Source: Mesorhabditis belari | Taxonomy: Eukaryota; Nematoda; Chromadorea; Rhabditida; Rhabditidae | Assembly (NCBI GenBank): GCA_958450365.1 | Contig: CAUEEP010000925.1 | Span: forward strand, 1,171,001-1,235,000 | Length of the DNA: 64,000 nucleotides | Direction of reading: 5' to 3' | In this document: one piece after another, positions 45,290 through 57,815 of the stretch | How the letters are laid out: each line of letters starts with the position of its first letter | How positions within the stretch are numbered: position 1 is the stretch's first letter | Program-made: the position numbers and the translations under genes | Notes under the pieces: generated by a model | What the model was told of the DNA's origin: nothing | Seen by the model: the letters and a program-made list of their open reading frames with translations, nothing else | Databases searched by the model: none

Positions 45290-46070
45290 GTTCCTATGTT
45301 GTCACTCGGAATTCAGAATCAACTCAATCGTCGATCTGACATCTTCTGAATGAATCCACGTCACGAATAACTCAAATTGAGTCTTCGAAAGTGCTGAATG
45401 AAGTGTTGGATAATCACCAAAAGAATAACGAAGCCCCATCGGGTCATTTTGCAATTTTTAAGGCTTCCATTGATCAAAGACAACATAAGTTGGTGTCGTT
45501 GTACCTCTGCATGGTAAAAAAAAAATAATGCTCGATCGGTGACTTCAGCTTTTAAATTCTCCAAACAATCGCTGAAATTGTTTCCATTGATCCCCACTTG
45601 CAGTTCGTGAACCTGTTTCAAATTGGAGAAAACCATCTTGAATGCCGAAAGTTCTTCGCCATCCAAGGCATCATACTTCATATCTGAAATGTTCAAAACC
45701 GAACATCGTTTAACCTGTGACAGGAGAAGACCATGGTGTGACAAGAGACTGAAATGAAGAGGAGTTGATTCAGGAAATTTCATGATCGAGACCAGATCGG
45801 AGTAGACATATAGGGTAGACCAGATCGGCGTCGATAGTGACCCGAATGAACATGTCGTTTTTCTATTTCGATGTGAATCGAATGGATTTGTTTTCCAAAA
45901 ATCCGTGCTGGTTCCTGGAGAAGAATCCATCGAAATCTTCTGTCAACTTTCATCAATTCGGGCACATCTTTTGGCTCCAACTCATCGATTACTTCCAAAA
46001 CCAGATCGTAGCAGAGTTGTCCCATCGGGAAGTTGAGGAGATTGAGCATCTCGACTGGAAGTTTCACCAT
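45290..46070 (-). pseudogene. F-box copy (MVK type), broken, partner of heat-shock copy C
   Basis: The start MVKLPVEMLNLLNFPMG at 46070 has TTTTCAG upstream. The frame changes at about 45790-45830; the middle domain continues (LKQVHELQVGINGNNFSDCL) and shifts again near 45440. Then the C-terminal half stops at about 45290, where the flank of the next gene begins. No Ser/Asp region is present. It is head-to-head with the small heat-shock gene at 46784. Confidence 0.75.
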
Positions 46071-46600
46071 TCGGCCTGAAAATTGAAAGATTAGAAAAGA
46101 ACAATCTATAAATATATGGTTGGCTGAAGAAGAAAAAAATCAACAGGGTGGCGCAAAATGCCGGTTTTTAGCCAAAGTTTGATAAAATCTTTGGTTTTCT
46201 AAAGCCTGCGATGATTTTCAGTGCATAAACAACAATAAACAACTCTTTACATTTAAAAGGAGCAAAAATTGACTCAAAAGATTCAAAACGTTGCTGTTTT
46301 TAAGTGAAAATGTGTCGTAGACAAAAAATAGATCTGAATAATTGCAACAAAATTACACCGAAATCATAAAGATTGACCCACATATGGCGCGTTGTGGTCG
46401 CGCCATAAATGGCCCAAACTTTGGTCATTTTGTTGCACTTATTGAGGTCTATTTTTGGTCTACCACACATTTTTGCTTAATACCTAATAGTCCAAAAGAG
46501 AAGAGAGATGAGCAGCTAAAAAAGGAGAACGAAAAGAAGAAAAAAAGACGCGAGAGAGCCAGAAAGAGACGAAATATCGAGTGATTTCGAGAGACTCCGA
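46071..46600. repeat. Shared F-box/heat-shock intergenic region, copy C
   Basis: Homologous to 22613-23095 and 6020-6250. At 46107-46122 (AAATATATGGTTGGCT) it holds the unoccupied version of the site into which the Tc1-like element at 20973 inserted. Confidence 0.65.
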
Positions 46601-46709
46601 GAAAGGTTCTTTTCGAAAGAGGCAAAAGAGGGGAAGGGGAAAACAAGTGTCGACTCCGTTTCCAGAATTTTCGAGAACCTCCCGGAAGCCCCATCGAATC
46701 CTATATAAA
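46585..46709 (+). promoter_or_regulatory. Heat-shock elements and TATA box, copy C
   Basis: Proximal array at 46665-46687: GAA-TT-TTC-GA-GAA-CC-TCC-CG-GAA. A distal cluster of TTC/GAA units is at about 46586-46620. TATATAAA is at 46702-46709. Confidence 0.9.
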
Positions 46710-46783
46710 CCGACGATTCACTCCAGCGGTCATCAACTCAAATCAACACATCTTGCTATCAACAACTACCTTCACACTTCCAA

Positions 46784-47522
46784 ATGTCACTTCTTCTTTT
46801 TCCGTCGAACAATTTCTGTCGTCCATTCAGCCGTCGACATCCCTTCAATGATATCTTCGAAACGATCAATTCATTGGAAAGGGCTTTCGATGGACCTACA
46901 ATCCATCGAGACCTTCAGCAACAAGAAATGGTATGTTTTTAAGGCAAATTTGCTTGTTAACTCTGTCATAGACTTTTGAAATCGTAAGTAGCTTATAAGG
47001 TAGCTTAACTTTTTCAATACCAGAACTCACTTTTTAGATTTCGTTGAGTGATGAGGGTTTCTCCGTGAAATGCGACGTCTCCTCGTATAAACCCGATGAA
47101 TTGAAATTGCGATTGGACGGGGATGTTTTGTCGATTGAAGGAGAGCACAAAGAGGAGAATGAACAGGTGAAAAATTAAAGTTAATTACAAAGTATAGTCA
47201 ATTCAAATTGAAGAATCTTAATCTTAATGCTTAACCATAAAATTTGATGCTAGTTATTTTTTAGATATTATATGAAAAGCATTCTTTTCTTTACCCCATT
47301 CAACTCTACATATTTCAGGGCTCCGTCCACCTCCGTTTGCAACGTTCCATTCGAATTCCCGTGGATCAAATCGATCTCTCGTCACTTCAATCATCACTCG
47401 ATCAACATGGAAATCTCTCAATCCATGCCCCATTGATTGAAAAGAAGAAACAACTGAATGGGCAAGAGATTCCCATTCAAATTACCGGACAACAAAAGGA
47501 AACAGGAACAATCGAGAATTAA
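46784..47522 (+). CDS. hsp-16-like: Small heat-shock protein (hsp-16 type), copy C
   Basis: Exons 46784-46930, 47038-47166 and 47319-47522, all phase 0, give 159 residues, nearly identical to copy B. Differences include HRDLQQQEM for HRNVQQQEM and a Cys for Phe at the start of the alpha-crystallin domain (VKCDVSSYKPDEL). The IPI motif is intact (GQEIPIQITG). The second intron is about 11 bases longer than in copy B. The same divergent position next to a decayed F-box copy, and the same heat-shock promoter, are present. A working chaperone gene is expected. Confidence 0.93.
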
Positions 47523-48690
47523 CAGCATCCAAAACTCTCAACTACCCCAATTGAACTTTCTCTTTACCACATTTTTCTGTGCTACTTTTTTGATTTGAAA
47601 AATGTATCTCAACTCACATTTTTAGCGTAATTTTTGCGGTTCGATTTTGCTTATGTGAATACTTAAATAAATTATTGTATTTTTAGTTCAAAAATACAAC
47701 TAAACACGTTTGCAAACAAAATAAGCTTTCAAAATGTGTATAACATCATCCAGAAAACAACAATTTGCTGCAAAATTTCAACACTGAAAAATAAAGAAGC
47801 ACAAAATCGTATTCACATATCACGATAAAACATCAAAAAATAAAATCTCGCACTCACAACCTCAAATTTCGACAGGCACATTTTTGGCAAAGAAGCGAAG
47901 GTAGTTGAAGCCAAACGTGTCATAGAGTTTGTAAAGAATTTAGTTGTATTCCCGTTTACCATCAATTACTTTTCACCTGATAATAGACAGGTTGACCGTT
48001 GGAGTTTAGGCAAAACGATACCGTACTTAAGGATGAGGGTAAAATTAAGAAGGGTGAATTGCCATCTTTTATCCCACAAATTCTGAAATCAAGAATAAGA
48101 AAAAAGTGACAATGCCAGGAACATCAGATCTTAGGGATTACGGTGCCTTTTTCATAACCCCAGCTTTTAGGTCAGATTCTAGATCATGCATTTTAATCAA
48201 AAGGTCATTTACTTTAGATCGGCGACGCGGATTCTATGCTGGAAAGGACGGGACACATTTTTCGAGCGATCATCCTCAACATTTCGACGGTTAGATGGAA
48301 TCGGTTAGTGCCTATCGTAAGCCTGGGGGAAATGGTAACAATTACTTCAAGTGAAGAGTTTAAAAGCTACTTAAAATGGTACTATAGCCAGGGCAGGGCC
48401 TTGATGTAAGGTGCGTTGCAAGATGATAGGACCACCCCTAAATTTTTATGGCTATGAAATTTAATAACGCGAAATAGCTTTTAAATCCTAGAAATATATA
48501 CAAAAATAGGCATATATACCATTTTCGATGTTATTTGAACAAATTGCAAAAAAAAATTAGTTTTGAAGCCGTCATTCGAGATAATCGATGTTGTGACGTT
48601 CCAGAAAAGCTTTAGTGGATTGGCTGACAAGAATTGAAGCATTATCCTGTTGAAAAATATAGTATTTTCCTCGATTTTGAGCTTATATCC
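47523..48690. repeat. Heat-shock 3' flank and repeat R2
   Basis: Up to about 47770 the 3' flank of copy C, then R2 as in 840-1740. No gene is seen. Confidence 0.6.
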
Positions 48691-49600
48691 TGTAAAAAGC
48701 AAAGCAAAGCAAAAAAGGACACCGAGCTTATATCCTGTAAAAATCTTGTTTGATATCGCTAAAATTGAATTTTCTTGACTTAACTTAAAGCAGAATTTCA
48801 CGCCGAACACGATGCTCCTTTCCGTTCTGGCTGAACACTCTGTCAAAAATTATAAGCTTTGAAGGTTTCGTAACGAGTTTCAAAAATGCATGGACCTTAA
48901 AACCGACAACGAAGACAACGAAAAAGTGTAAGGGTGGTCAAGTGGTAACAAGTTAGAATAGAAACCGTGGGTTCGAATCCGTCAACGGATTGTTTTGTTT
49001 TTCTTTTTGGTTTAAATTTAAATAACTATTTTTTTTCAATGGATTTTTTTTGTAAAAAAATGGGTAAAAAAGCGAATTTGAAGCGGAGAACACATAAGCG
49101 ATTCAAACCCAAAAAAAGTAACGCACTACCACTCGGCCACCACAGCACTTTTTGCCTTATCTGAAGAGTTCGGTTTTAAAGTCTATGCTAGATTTTTGAA
49201 ACTTCTTGCAAAATTTTGCACGCTTATAACTTTTGACAGAGTGGCGTTTAGCAAAAACGCATATCAGCATTAGATTCGGCGTAAAATTCTGCATCGAATA
49301 TTATATGGCTTATGTCATTTGGCTAGTTTATCCAGTTGACCCTCGTTTGTTAGAAAAATGTGTCAAAATCTATCAACCATGTGTTGCTCTACTCTATAAA
49401 ATTATTACCGAAACAACGTTGCGATTTTCCGCATTTTGTTGGCTGAACAAATGTCTTTGTTTAGCTCTGTTGTCACTTTTTTTGAAATCAAAAACAAATT
49501 TAATGTGATTGCAAATGATTGCTCTGAGCCCTTAAAAATCATGACTAAAGTTTTTTAATCGAAAAGTCGTTTGGATTTATCAGATTTTTATGGATTGTAC
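48690..49600. other. R1-like pieces with two facing tRNA-like (A/B box) sequences
   Basis: A direct repeat (GAGCTTATATCCTGTAAAAA) lies at about 48680-48745. On the plus strand TGGTCAAGTGG (48935-48945) and GGTTCGAATCC (48970-48980) match pol III A and B boxes. On the minus strand TGGCCGAGTGG (about 49132-49142) and GGTTTGAATCG (about 49099-49109) do so too. The box distances are too short for a normal tRNA and the stems pair poorly. They may be SINE-like remnants. Confidence 0.3.
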
Positions 49601-49623
49601 TTATTATAAGACTAAAATCATAC

Positions 49624-49704
49624 CGTAATTGTGTTTTCCGTCTGTTGAGCGGTCCCCAACTGAACGGATAAAGCGAAGAGAAGAGTCAGAGAAATCGCCC
49701 ACAT
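49624..49704 (-). CDS. Signal-peptide first exon of an unidentified secreted protein
   Basis: ATG at 49704 opens MWAISLTLLFALSVQLGTAQ followed by QTENTIT, a classic signal peptide, with a GT donor (GGTATGA) at 49623. A TATA box, CTATATAAAG on the minus strand (49742-49751), lies about 38 bases upstream. The next exon was not found downstream (49200-49620 shows no convincing frame). Confidence 0.5.
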
Positions 49705-49741
49705 TTTTTTAGTTTTCTAAAGAGCGGAAGGGTTTCCGGGC

Positions 49742-49751
49742 TTTATATAGG
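49742..49751 (-). promoter_or_regulatory. TATA box of the secreted-protein exon
   Basis: CTATATAAAG on the minus strand, correctly spaced before the ATG at 49704. Confidence 0.5.
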
Positions 49752-50910
49752 TCTTTTCTAGAGAGTTAGTACCCTATCTTCAGGCGATTATTTACACAAT
49801 TTGACTTCCACTTTCAAAGGAACCAAAGAACAGTAAGTTCGAGTCTCCTAGCCATCCTTTTTCTCAATTGACAAACAATGAACACCCCCATTGATCACGT
49901 CTTGCAAACAGTAAGCCCGTCTTTTTGACTCTGACTTTTGAATCTGACTTTAAAGAGGGATCAAAGCATAGGTTAAAGCGTGAGAGTAAGAAGGTTACTG
50001 TTTGAAGGAAAAGAGGGACTTCATTTTTTGAACATGGTCGGAAAGGGAACTCCAAAGCCTAATACTTTTTTGTAGAAAGAAATTTTAAAAAATTTTAGGT
50101 TTAGAGACGGGAGAACGAAGAAGAGCTCTTCTTCTATCAGAGTCAGATCTGTTAGACTTAAAGAAAAAGAGGGTTTTTGTATGAAAACCTGTGCTGAAAC
50201 GATGTTTTCAAAAAAATTGAACCTTAAAAATTACCCTAACAGGCATGAAAATTGTTTTTGTTAAATCAAAACATAGTCAAATTTAGGGAAAAAAGATTTT
50301 GTTGAAAATTGGTCTCGATCCGCATCTCCCCTTTAAGAAGTACCCTTAAGATTTTATTAAAAGCTTGGCTAGGATCGAGATTTTGAATTGTTATATCGAG
50401 TAAATCATTGTATCGAGAGTAATCATTTTATCGTTATTTCGAGTAAAAGAGAATTTAGGTGAGCACCATTTGGAATCTTTTTCATTTAGAATTTGAGTAA
50501 ATCTATGGCAAGTCTAAAAGCTACAAATTTAGGAAATTGTTTCAAATCAGTTTCAATTGATAGATAACATCAAGTACAACCTAGTGTTACCAAAAACAGC
50601 CTGATTGGACAATAGATGTGAAAAGTTAGTTCACATTTTTGAGGTTTTGAAACCGAATTTCATAGAAATTGAGACCAATCAACAAACAGAATGTGGTCCT
50701 GAGCCTGCTATAAATTCAGCTAGATATATAAAGTTCCTGGCTTCAAACGTTTATACTTTCCCTTTCGAAAGTCTTATGCGAAAAAAACGTTTTTCAAAAG
50801 TCTTTCAAAATCTTCTTTCAAAATGCCTATGCAGTGTCACTAATAATGAATTCATTTCCAAAAATCTTTGGCCATAATAAAACTTTCTCCATCAAAGCAC
50901 AGAGTCACAG
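49752..50910. other. Intergenic, no recognised gene
   Basis: AT-rich. Two TATA-like boxes on the plus strand (CTATAAA near 50708, ATATATAAAG near 50723) could serve the possible exon at 50911. Confidence 0.3.
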
Positions 50911-51126
50911 AAGATTCTAAAACCAGATGATGCTTGCACCGAGTTGACCGAGCAACTTGAAAAGAATCCAGAATTTGCCGCTTTTGCCCTGAAAACAGCC
51001 ATCGGTTTTCTCGATTGGTGCCTCGCGAAATGCCCCCAAATAAAATGGAGATTTTTCGAGAGCAATAAAAAGTATTTTTTCTTGCTTTCCGCTCAGAAAC
51101 AGATAAAACTAAACAAATTTCATAGC
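50911..51126 (+). CDS. Possible exon with conserved-looking Cys residues
   Basis: After CACAG the frame reads KILKPDDACTELTEQLEKNP and then EFAAFALKTAIGFLDWCLAK CPQ. Codon use and amino acid mix look coding, and AATAAA follows the CPQ codons. It may be part of a small secreted saposin-like protein, but start and end are not secure. Confidence 0.25.
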
Positions 51127-51530
51127 ATCTAGGACGTTGCATTAAATTTTATTAGAAACTTTGAACATTACGTTATAATTTGAGATTCGAATGTGTTTTT
51201 CCTGAATTATAGTGCAAAATGAGAGATTTATTCAGCGTTAAGTACCAAAAATCTACTTATTTCTTCCGTGTGGCACATCGAGTCGCATATCGGGTCCTAT
51301 TGGAACGATGCCTAAAGTTAACGAATTTCTTCTAATAAGAAGCACATGTGCTTCAATTTTTCAACCCCCTTCCTAAAATTGCTTCTATTTTCCAACCTTT
51401 CCAACAAAATTGATCAAATAGCTTACTAGAAGTTATCACTTACAAATAATAACAATTTATGATTTATTCATTCAAGTAAAACAACATTTAAAAATAGGCA
51501 ACAATCAATTAACAGAGTGAAAAACATTTT

Positions 51531-52102
51531 TAAGCAAACATATCATTTAAATCATTATTATCGACATCATTTTCGTTAACATTGCCTACTTCAATAGAGA
51601 CATCACTGTCGTCGCACTTGATCTCCTCATCTTCGCCAAGATCGATTTCCTTCAACAAGTGAGCGATCTTCGCCTCGTTCTAAGCCTGACACAATTTGAC
51701 AGCTCCTTCTGGAATGACCTCTTGAGAAAAACAGCCGTTAAATCCTCATTCATCCTTCCCATAGAAGATTCAACTTGCTACCAAATCGCTGTTGAATGGC
51801 CGGGTCGACTCGTTTCCTTGGTAAAAGAACAAAAGGCTTGCATTTGAGGCTATATACTCAAGCCGTCAGCACCACTGAGATCTTCGTCTTCTCATTTCCG
51901 GTTCATCGAACAACAATGAGCTTTTCATCAATTCATTTGCGTCATCGAGAGAATTTGAGTAATCGTTTTCCGGCTCCGGCTTTCTATTCATCAATTCACT
52001 TGCTTTCTGTTGTTCCCTGAAGAAATCCTCGTGTTCGGTGTGTTCTTGTAGAGCTCGATATTCTTCGAGAGAATCCAAACAAATTGTTGGTCGCTCAGCC
52101 AT
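51531..52102 (-). CDS. Possible multi-exon gene with acidic C-terminus, unresolved
   Basis: Three coding-looking pieces in different frames: MAERPTICLDSLEEYRALQE onward (52102 to about 51870, charged, helical), a middle piece RMNEDLTAVFLKRSFQKELS (about 51770-51690), and a last piece EAKIAHLLKEIDLGEDEEIK to a very acidic end (DNNDLNDMFA, stop 51533-51531). The joins were not settled. No family is recognised; it could be decayed. Confidence 0.3.
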
Positions 52103-52268
52103 CACACCCAAAAATAAACATATTAGCAATTTTATAAAAAAAACAAAGAAAGCAGAAAAAAGTTTAATAAACGTAAAAATAATGAGGATTCTAGAGGCGC
52201 TTTGCAAGAAAAATAAATGAAATGGTGTACGGTAGCAAAGTGATGCTTTTTAAAATTTGTGGCTTCTA

Positions 52269-52816
52269 CAGGGTGTTCCAAAATTATCCGGGCAAAGTTT
52301 TTTGGGTGCAACTCTCCGTGCAGTTGAACAATCCCTACTTTCTTCTTTTTTTCACAAAATTTGCAACATTTTCAACAATAAACTAATTTCTTTTGATCAG
52401 AAAGTCGAGAGGGGCCTTCCAATGCAGCTTCAAATCCCCAAAGCAAGCAATCTTGGCGCCCTCGGCGCGCAGCCTTTTTATGGCTAAAATTTACAGCTGA
52501 AAGTTTGTTAAATCAGTTAAGTTTGATTTTTCTTGAACGACTGAGCGATTTAAAAGTAAATGAGGTGAAACAAGTAGTGAGCTGTTCCCTTTCGGAACTG
52601 GAATATAGTTTTAGACGTCGATTAGACGATCACCAAGCTTTGAATTAAAAACTTTTTAGATACTCTCGTAACTGAAAAATAAGCTTAAGTTTCTGTTAGT
52701 TTTTGACTTTAAGACTACTATAATTATTTAGAGAATTAAAGAAAGTAGGAAAATTGTTTAACGATGTGAGAAGTTACATTCAAAACACTTTGTCCGGATA
52801 ATTTTGGGACACCTGG
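52269..52816. mobile_element. MITE with CAGGGTGTTCC-type inverted ends
   Basis: Inverted termini share CCAAAATTATCCGG and CAAAG, about 34 bases, with TA on both sides (52267-52268 and 52817-52818). Length 548 bp, no transposase. The CAGGTGTCCCAAAATTATCC end is of IS630/Tc1-mariner type. It is just downstream of the reductase gene. Confidence 0.85.
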
Positions 52817-52924
52817 TATTAGAGACTGAGCTTCAATTAGAATAAATACGGTGCTTTACTTTACTTTTTGCCTAAACATTTTCTCATTTTTAGAAATAAA
52901 AGTTATGAACCAAATGATTGCGTT

Positions 52925-55900
52925 CTAAGCAAAATGTTTTTCGATGAGTGAACTCCTACCCGACGGATTCAACGTTTTGCCACAGCGGAAGTAGAGAGCC
53001 TTGATGTGATTGAAATTTGTCGTCTCAGCGATGCCCGGATGTTGGTAAATATCCCTAGAATATACTGTATTTCCTTTAATAATGCCCCATCTTTATTTGT
53101 GTCCCACCCCTAACAGTTTAAATTCAGACCTCTAATATTGTCCCACCCTTTTGAGGTCTTTGAAAAAATAATGTCATTTAGAGGAAATACCGTAGTCCAA
53201 CAGTGCGATTTCTATTGAAATTGAAGTAAAAAACAACTTTAATCAATCTGCAGTCTGCACCTAGACTTATCTTTTAGATGACCCAGTCTGAGCCCAGAAC
53301 ATTAACCATTCTGGACAAATCTGGGCTAACCAATCAGACCAGCAGTCTTAGTCAGACCAGTGGTCGAAGCCCAGACTCGCCATTTCAGATGGCCTACCTC
53401 TACTAGTGCCCCACCTCTAATATTGTCCCACCCTTTTGAGGTCTTTGAAAAAATAATGTCATTTAGAGGAAATACGGTAGTCCAACAGTGCGATCTCCGT
53501 TGAAATTAAAGCAAAAAACCCAACTTTAATCAATAAATTATCAAAATTTTATTATTCGTCCCCCTGTTGTACTCGCCGATCTCCTGGTCACTCACCTGAG
53601 ATAACCGTGAAGATTCGGGTAGTCCAAGATGCGTTTCTTGCTGCATTTTAAATAGATCGAGTAGACAGCATCGAATCGAATCTATTGATTTTCTCTGTTT
53701 TCCCCGGGATTCCTTTTTTTCTACTCACCAGTGTCACCCACAAACGGATGTCCGCGTCGGAAAGACTCTCCCCCGCCAGATAGCGCTGGTTCTCTGAGAA
53801 AAAAGCACTTTGTTATGTATTCAGATTCTTCAAGATAACAACATCCTACCAATCCTACCAAAAAGTTAATTTGCATGGGAAAAAAGATGTTTGCTATGTT
53901 TTTCTAATGCCAACCGAGAATTTTCTCTAAGCGTTCCAGCGAGTCGAAGAGTTTTCCCACAGCCAAGTCGTATCCCTCTTGAGTCAGCGCATATCCGGCT
54001 TTGTAGACGCCTGTGAATTGACGTTCTTTGATTACAAACAAAACTTAGCTCCATTGCTTTTCATTGGCCCGCCCCAAAAACCCAGGCCAAAACCAAGAGA
54101 AGGTCATTGCTTCGGCTTGGCTTGCTTTTGGCTTGCTCTTAGCTCCATGGCTTTTTGGCTTGGAGAAACAACCTACCGGTGACGACAGTATCATTGACCC
54201 ATTCGTTCACTTCATCGATCTTTGTATGCAATTCTTTTGGGTAGAAATCCCCTGTATTTGCGCCAAGCCCATCGAAAGCCGAATTGAGCCTGAAATTTTC
54301 GAATTTGAAACCTATTTCATGAAGATAATTGGATTAACGATTCACATTCTCACATTCGAATGATGTCGGCACTCTCGGTGCTCACCAATTTGTGCTGTTT
54401 CTTGTCCCAAAGCACCGGCACCGAGACCCGGGTCGTGCATTTTGGATCGGACTGTGAACATAGATGTGATTTATTATTATTTTGAAATCAAAAACCTTTA
54501 AGTAGACTTGGTATAGGAACTGAAAGCCGTAGAGGTGGTCGACGGTTGCATCTGAAATGTTGGCAGTAAATGAAAGTCAGAAACGGAGCAACAAATGTAA
54601 ATTTTTTGGCTCTATGATAACGCCACCTAGATCCGCGTGATACATTAATGAAAAAGTGATTTTTATAGATTTTTAACAAAAAAAGATATCAGTCGACGTA
54701 AAAAAAGCACCCTGATTTCAAATACGAAAATTTTTTTTGAAATCCGTTTGACTCCATCTTTAAAAAATTCAGTTTTTTGCTTTTCCCATGTAATAATGAT
54801 CTATTGGGTTGTCCAGTTATGAATGCGCGTTTTCTTTTTCTCAAATTTCTCAAGATATCGAACAGATGTATTTGAGTGTTATATATCATTCGAAAGCTGA
54901 AGATCTCCTCTACATTTTGATATAAAAAGCTTTTGAATTTGTTCAGCTTTTGGGCAAATTGACTGCACAGAAGAAGAGGTCGTTTTCGAAAAAACCCCAT
55001 TCCAGCTGAGCTATTCCTCAAGTTTTATGGTGTAAAATAACCGCCCAGAAAAGAAAAGAAAAGTAAAGATGCTCCGAAATTGTTATATTTTAAAAAAGCT
55101 TGTATTGATATATCTATTGGCCAAACATCAAACGGTTAACTCAATTTGAGCGGAGTCAAAACTTGATCCAAAGGCACCCTTCCATTTTTTGGCCACCTCT
55201 TCTTCTGTGCAGCCAATTTGCCCAAAAGCTGAACAAATTCAAAAGCTTTTTATATCAAAATGTAGAGGAGATCTTCAGCTTTCGAATGATATATAACACT
55301 CAAATACATCTGTTCGATATCTTGAGAAATTTGCAAAATAGTAAAAAACGCGCATTCATAACTGGACAACCCAATATTTTGGGTTTCGAGCGCTATAAAT
55401 TGCTATTATCAGGAGAAAAATGCAAAACAAAGCAACAAGTTTTATTTGCATATATCTTGAGAATGTTTTTTGTGCAAAAATTATAGAGATTGATCAAGTT
55501 TGCACAAACTGGTAGCGTTTTGAACGGGTGCAACTCGAATTTTTGAAGTTGACACATTATAGTATGGACTTTCTACCGTAATCAAACAACAAAAAACGGA
55601 AAAACTACAAAAAGGAGCCACTTTTTGACTAGAGAAATACACTTTTCTTTTCCTTTTTTAAAATTTTTCTATGAGTTTAATTAATTTGGGTTTTTTTGTT
55701 CAGGAATACCACGTAGGAGTAAGAAAAGTCAAACAAGAAAGAGGAAAATTTCAACAAAGGAGAAGAAAAGTGTATTTCTCTAGTCAAAAAGTGGCTCCTC
55801 TTTATAGACTTTCCGTTTTTTGTTGTTTGGTTACGGTAGAAAGTCCATACTATAGTGTGTCAACTTCAAAAATCCGAGTTACGCCCGTTCAAAACGACAC

Positions 55901-57559
55901 ATTTCCCATTAAAAACCTATCGAAATCACTTTTTCGCGCGATTTCAACTCAAAAATCTCAACTACTCTTGTCCAACGAAGCTTTTTATTTGATTTAATAG
56001 CCGAATTCAAGCACAATCTATTGGTACAAAAAGTTGCCCAATTGAACAATTAAAAGTTGATTTTTTTTCAGTTGAAAGTTAATCATTTTTTGAAAGAGGG
56101 CCGTTATCGGGATAAAGCCAAGTTTCTTTTTGGGGAAAGAGCTTATATCACACCTGGATAAGTCTCATCAAATGTCCATCCATTCTCAAGCATCATCGGA
56201 CTGACCACTGACACGCTCAAAAGGTCCTCGAGTCCCTGAACCCGTTGCAATTGGGTCTTTGCATTGAAAATGGGACGCTATTTCGCAACATGCCACAGTT
56301 TGAGTACTTTCTTCAAAAGAAACCCTTTTTGGTGTCAATGGAAAAGTTGTAGAGAATCAAAAATTAGGCTTATAGCCAAATTTCCAGAACGATTCAAAAA
56401 CGGGTTTTCAAGAAATGCCAAATTTACGAATTTTCACAAAACTTGCATTTTAAGCGAAACTACTAAGTGTTTCTTTTTGGAAATTTGGCTATAAGCCTAA
56501 TTTTTGATTCTCTACAACTTTTCCATTGACATCAAAATGGGTTTCTTTTGAAGAAAGTGCTCAAACTGTGGCATCTTCAGTCCTCGATTTTTGAGTCTCA
56601 CACTTGTCTCTCATAGAAAATAAAATTTTACGAAGAAAAAGGAATTCGTAAATTGACTGTAAAATGGACACAAGTTGTTAATAATAATGGAAATTATTTG
56701 GAATAATTTTCCGATTTCTTATTGAATAAATGTAGATTTGAAAAGTATCCCATTTTCACTGCAAGAACCCAATATTTGCGTTAATTTCATTTTATCACCT
56801 TTAGCTTCAATAGAATCAGCGTGCGATGAGCGTAAGGGCATCCGTACGAGACATACAGATGATATCTGAATGAATAAATCGAAAGTAGCTTTAACAAGCC
56901 ACCGGCGGATCGTTCCAATAACGAATATTCTGTTTTCCATGATTTTTGCTATGGGTTCAACAGAGATTGCTCCGAAGTTTGCATTCATTTAAAAGAGGAG
57001 ACTCAAAGCTGTCAAAGAGCTCAAATAGTCTAATTTTATCTGTAAACTTTTAATTGATTGGGGAACAAATAGCTAGGACTACACGACTGTACGCCCAAGA
57101 GGTTTTGGTCGCGAGTGCGTTAAAGGGGTATTCTGGTCCTCAAAATACCTCCTGGACGTTAAAGGGGTATCGTTGCGGCTAGCCGCAATAGTAAATCGGC
57201 TAGCGAAAAGTTTTGATAGCAAGTCGGCTAAAATAGCAGATCAGCTGAAGTAGCAGATCGGCTGAAATAGCAGATCGGCTGAAATAGCAGATCGGCTGAA
57301 ATAGCAGATCGGCTATGACATATATACAGGTCTAGTCGTTTAGAGAACAAGGAGTTAGAGATAAAAAAATCATAAAGAGGCGCGATTTAAGAAATAGAAT
57401 GGAGAAAAGAATTTATGTTGATGTTTGCATATGATCTTGAAAGAGAAGAGAAATTCCGCGAACTTTGGAGAATTTCTAAATAACGAAAGTGACAAGAAAT
57501 TCAAAAAACAAGAAAAGATTTAGAGAAATTCTAATGAAAAACTAACAATTGACATCAGA

Positions 57560-57629
<70 letters not shown>

Positions 57630-57780
57630 GGGAGGGGGGGGGGGGGGGGGGGGGGGGGGAAAAGGGGAGGGGGGGCAAAAAAAAAAAAAAAAAAATAATA
57701 TGATTTGGATGAGGGGGGGGAGGGGGGGGGGGGGGTTTTTTTTTTGGGGGGGGGGGGGTGGGTGTTGGGGGGGGGGGGGG

Positions 57781-57815
<35 letters not shown>

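Noticed and set aside
46342..46584. Lys/Arg/Glu-rich frame upstream of heat-shock copies (bZIP-like look)
   Set aside because: Purine-rich promoter flank; kept only because the whole module was duplicated. The three copies differ in frame continuity.
51866..52207. Hydrophobic N-terminus (IIFTFIKLFSAFFVFFIKLL) on the MAERP frame
   Set aside because: AT-rich upstream sequence read through by chance; MAERP at 52102 has the first coding-like codons.
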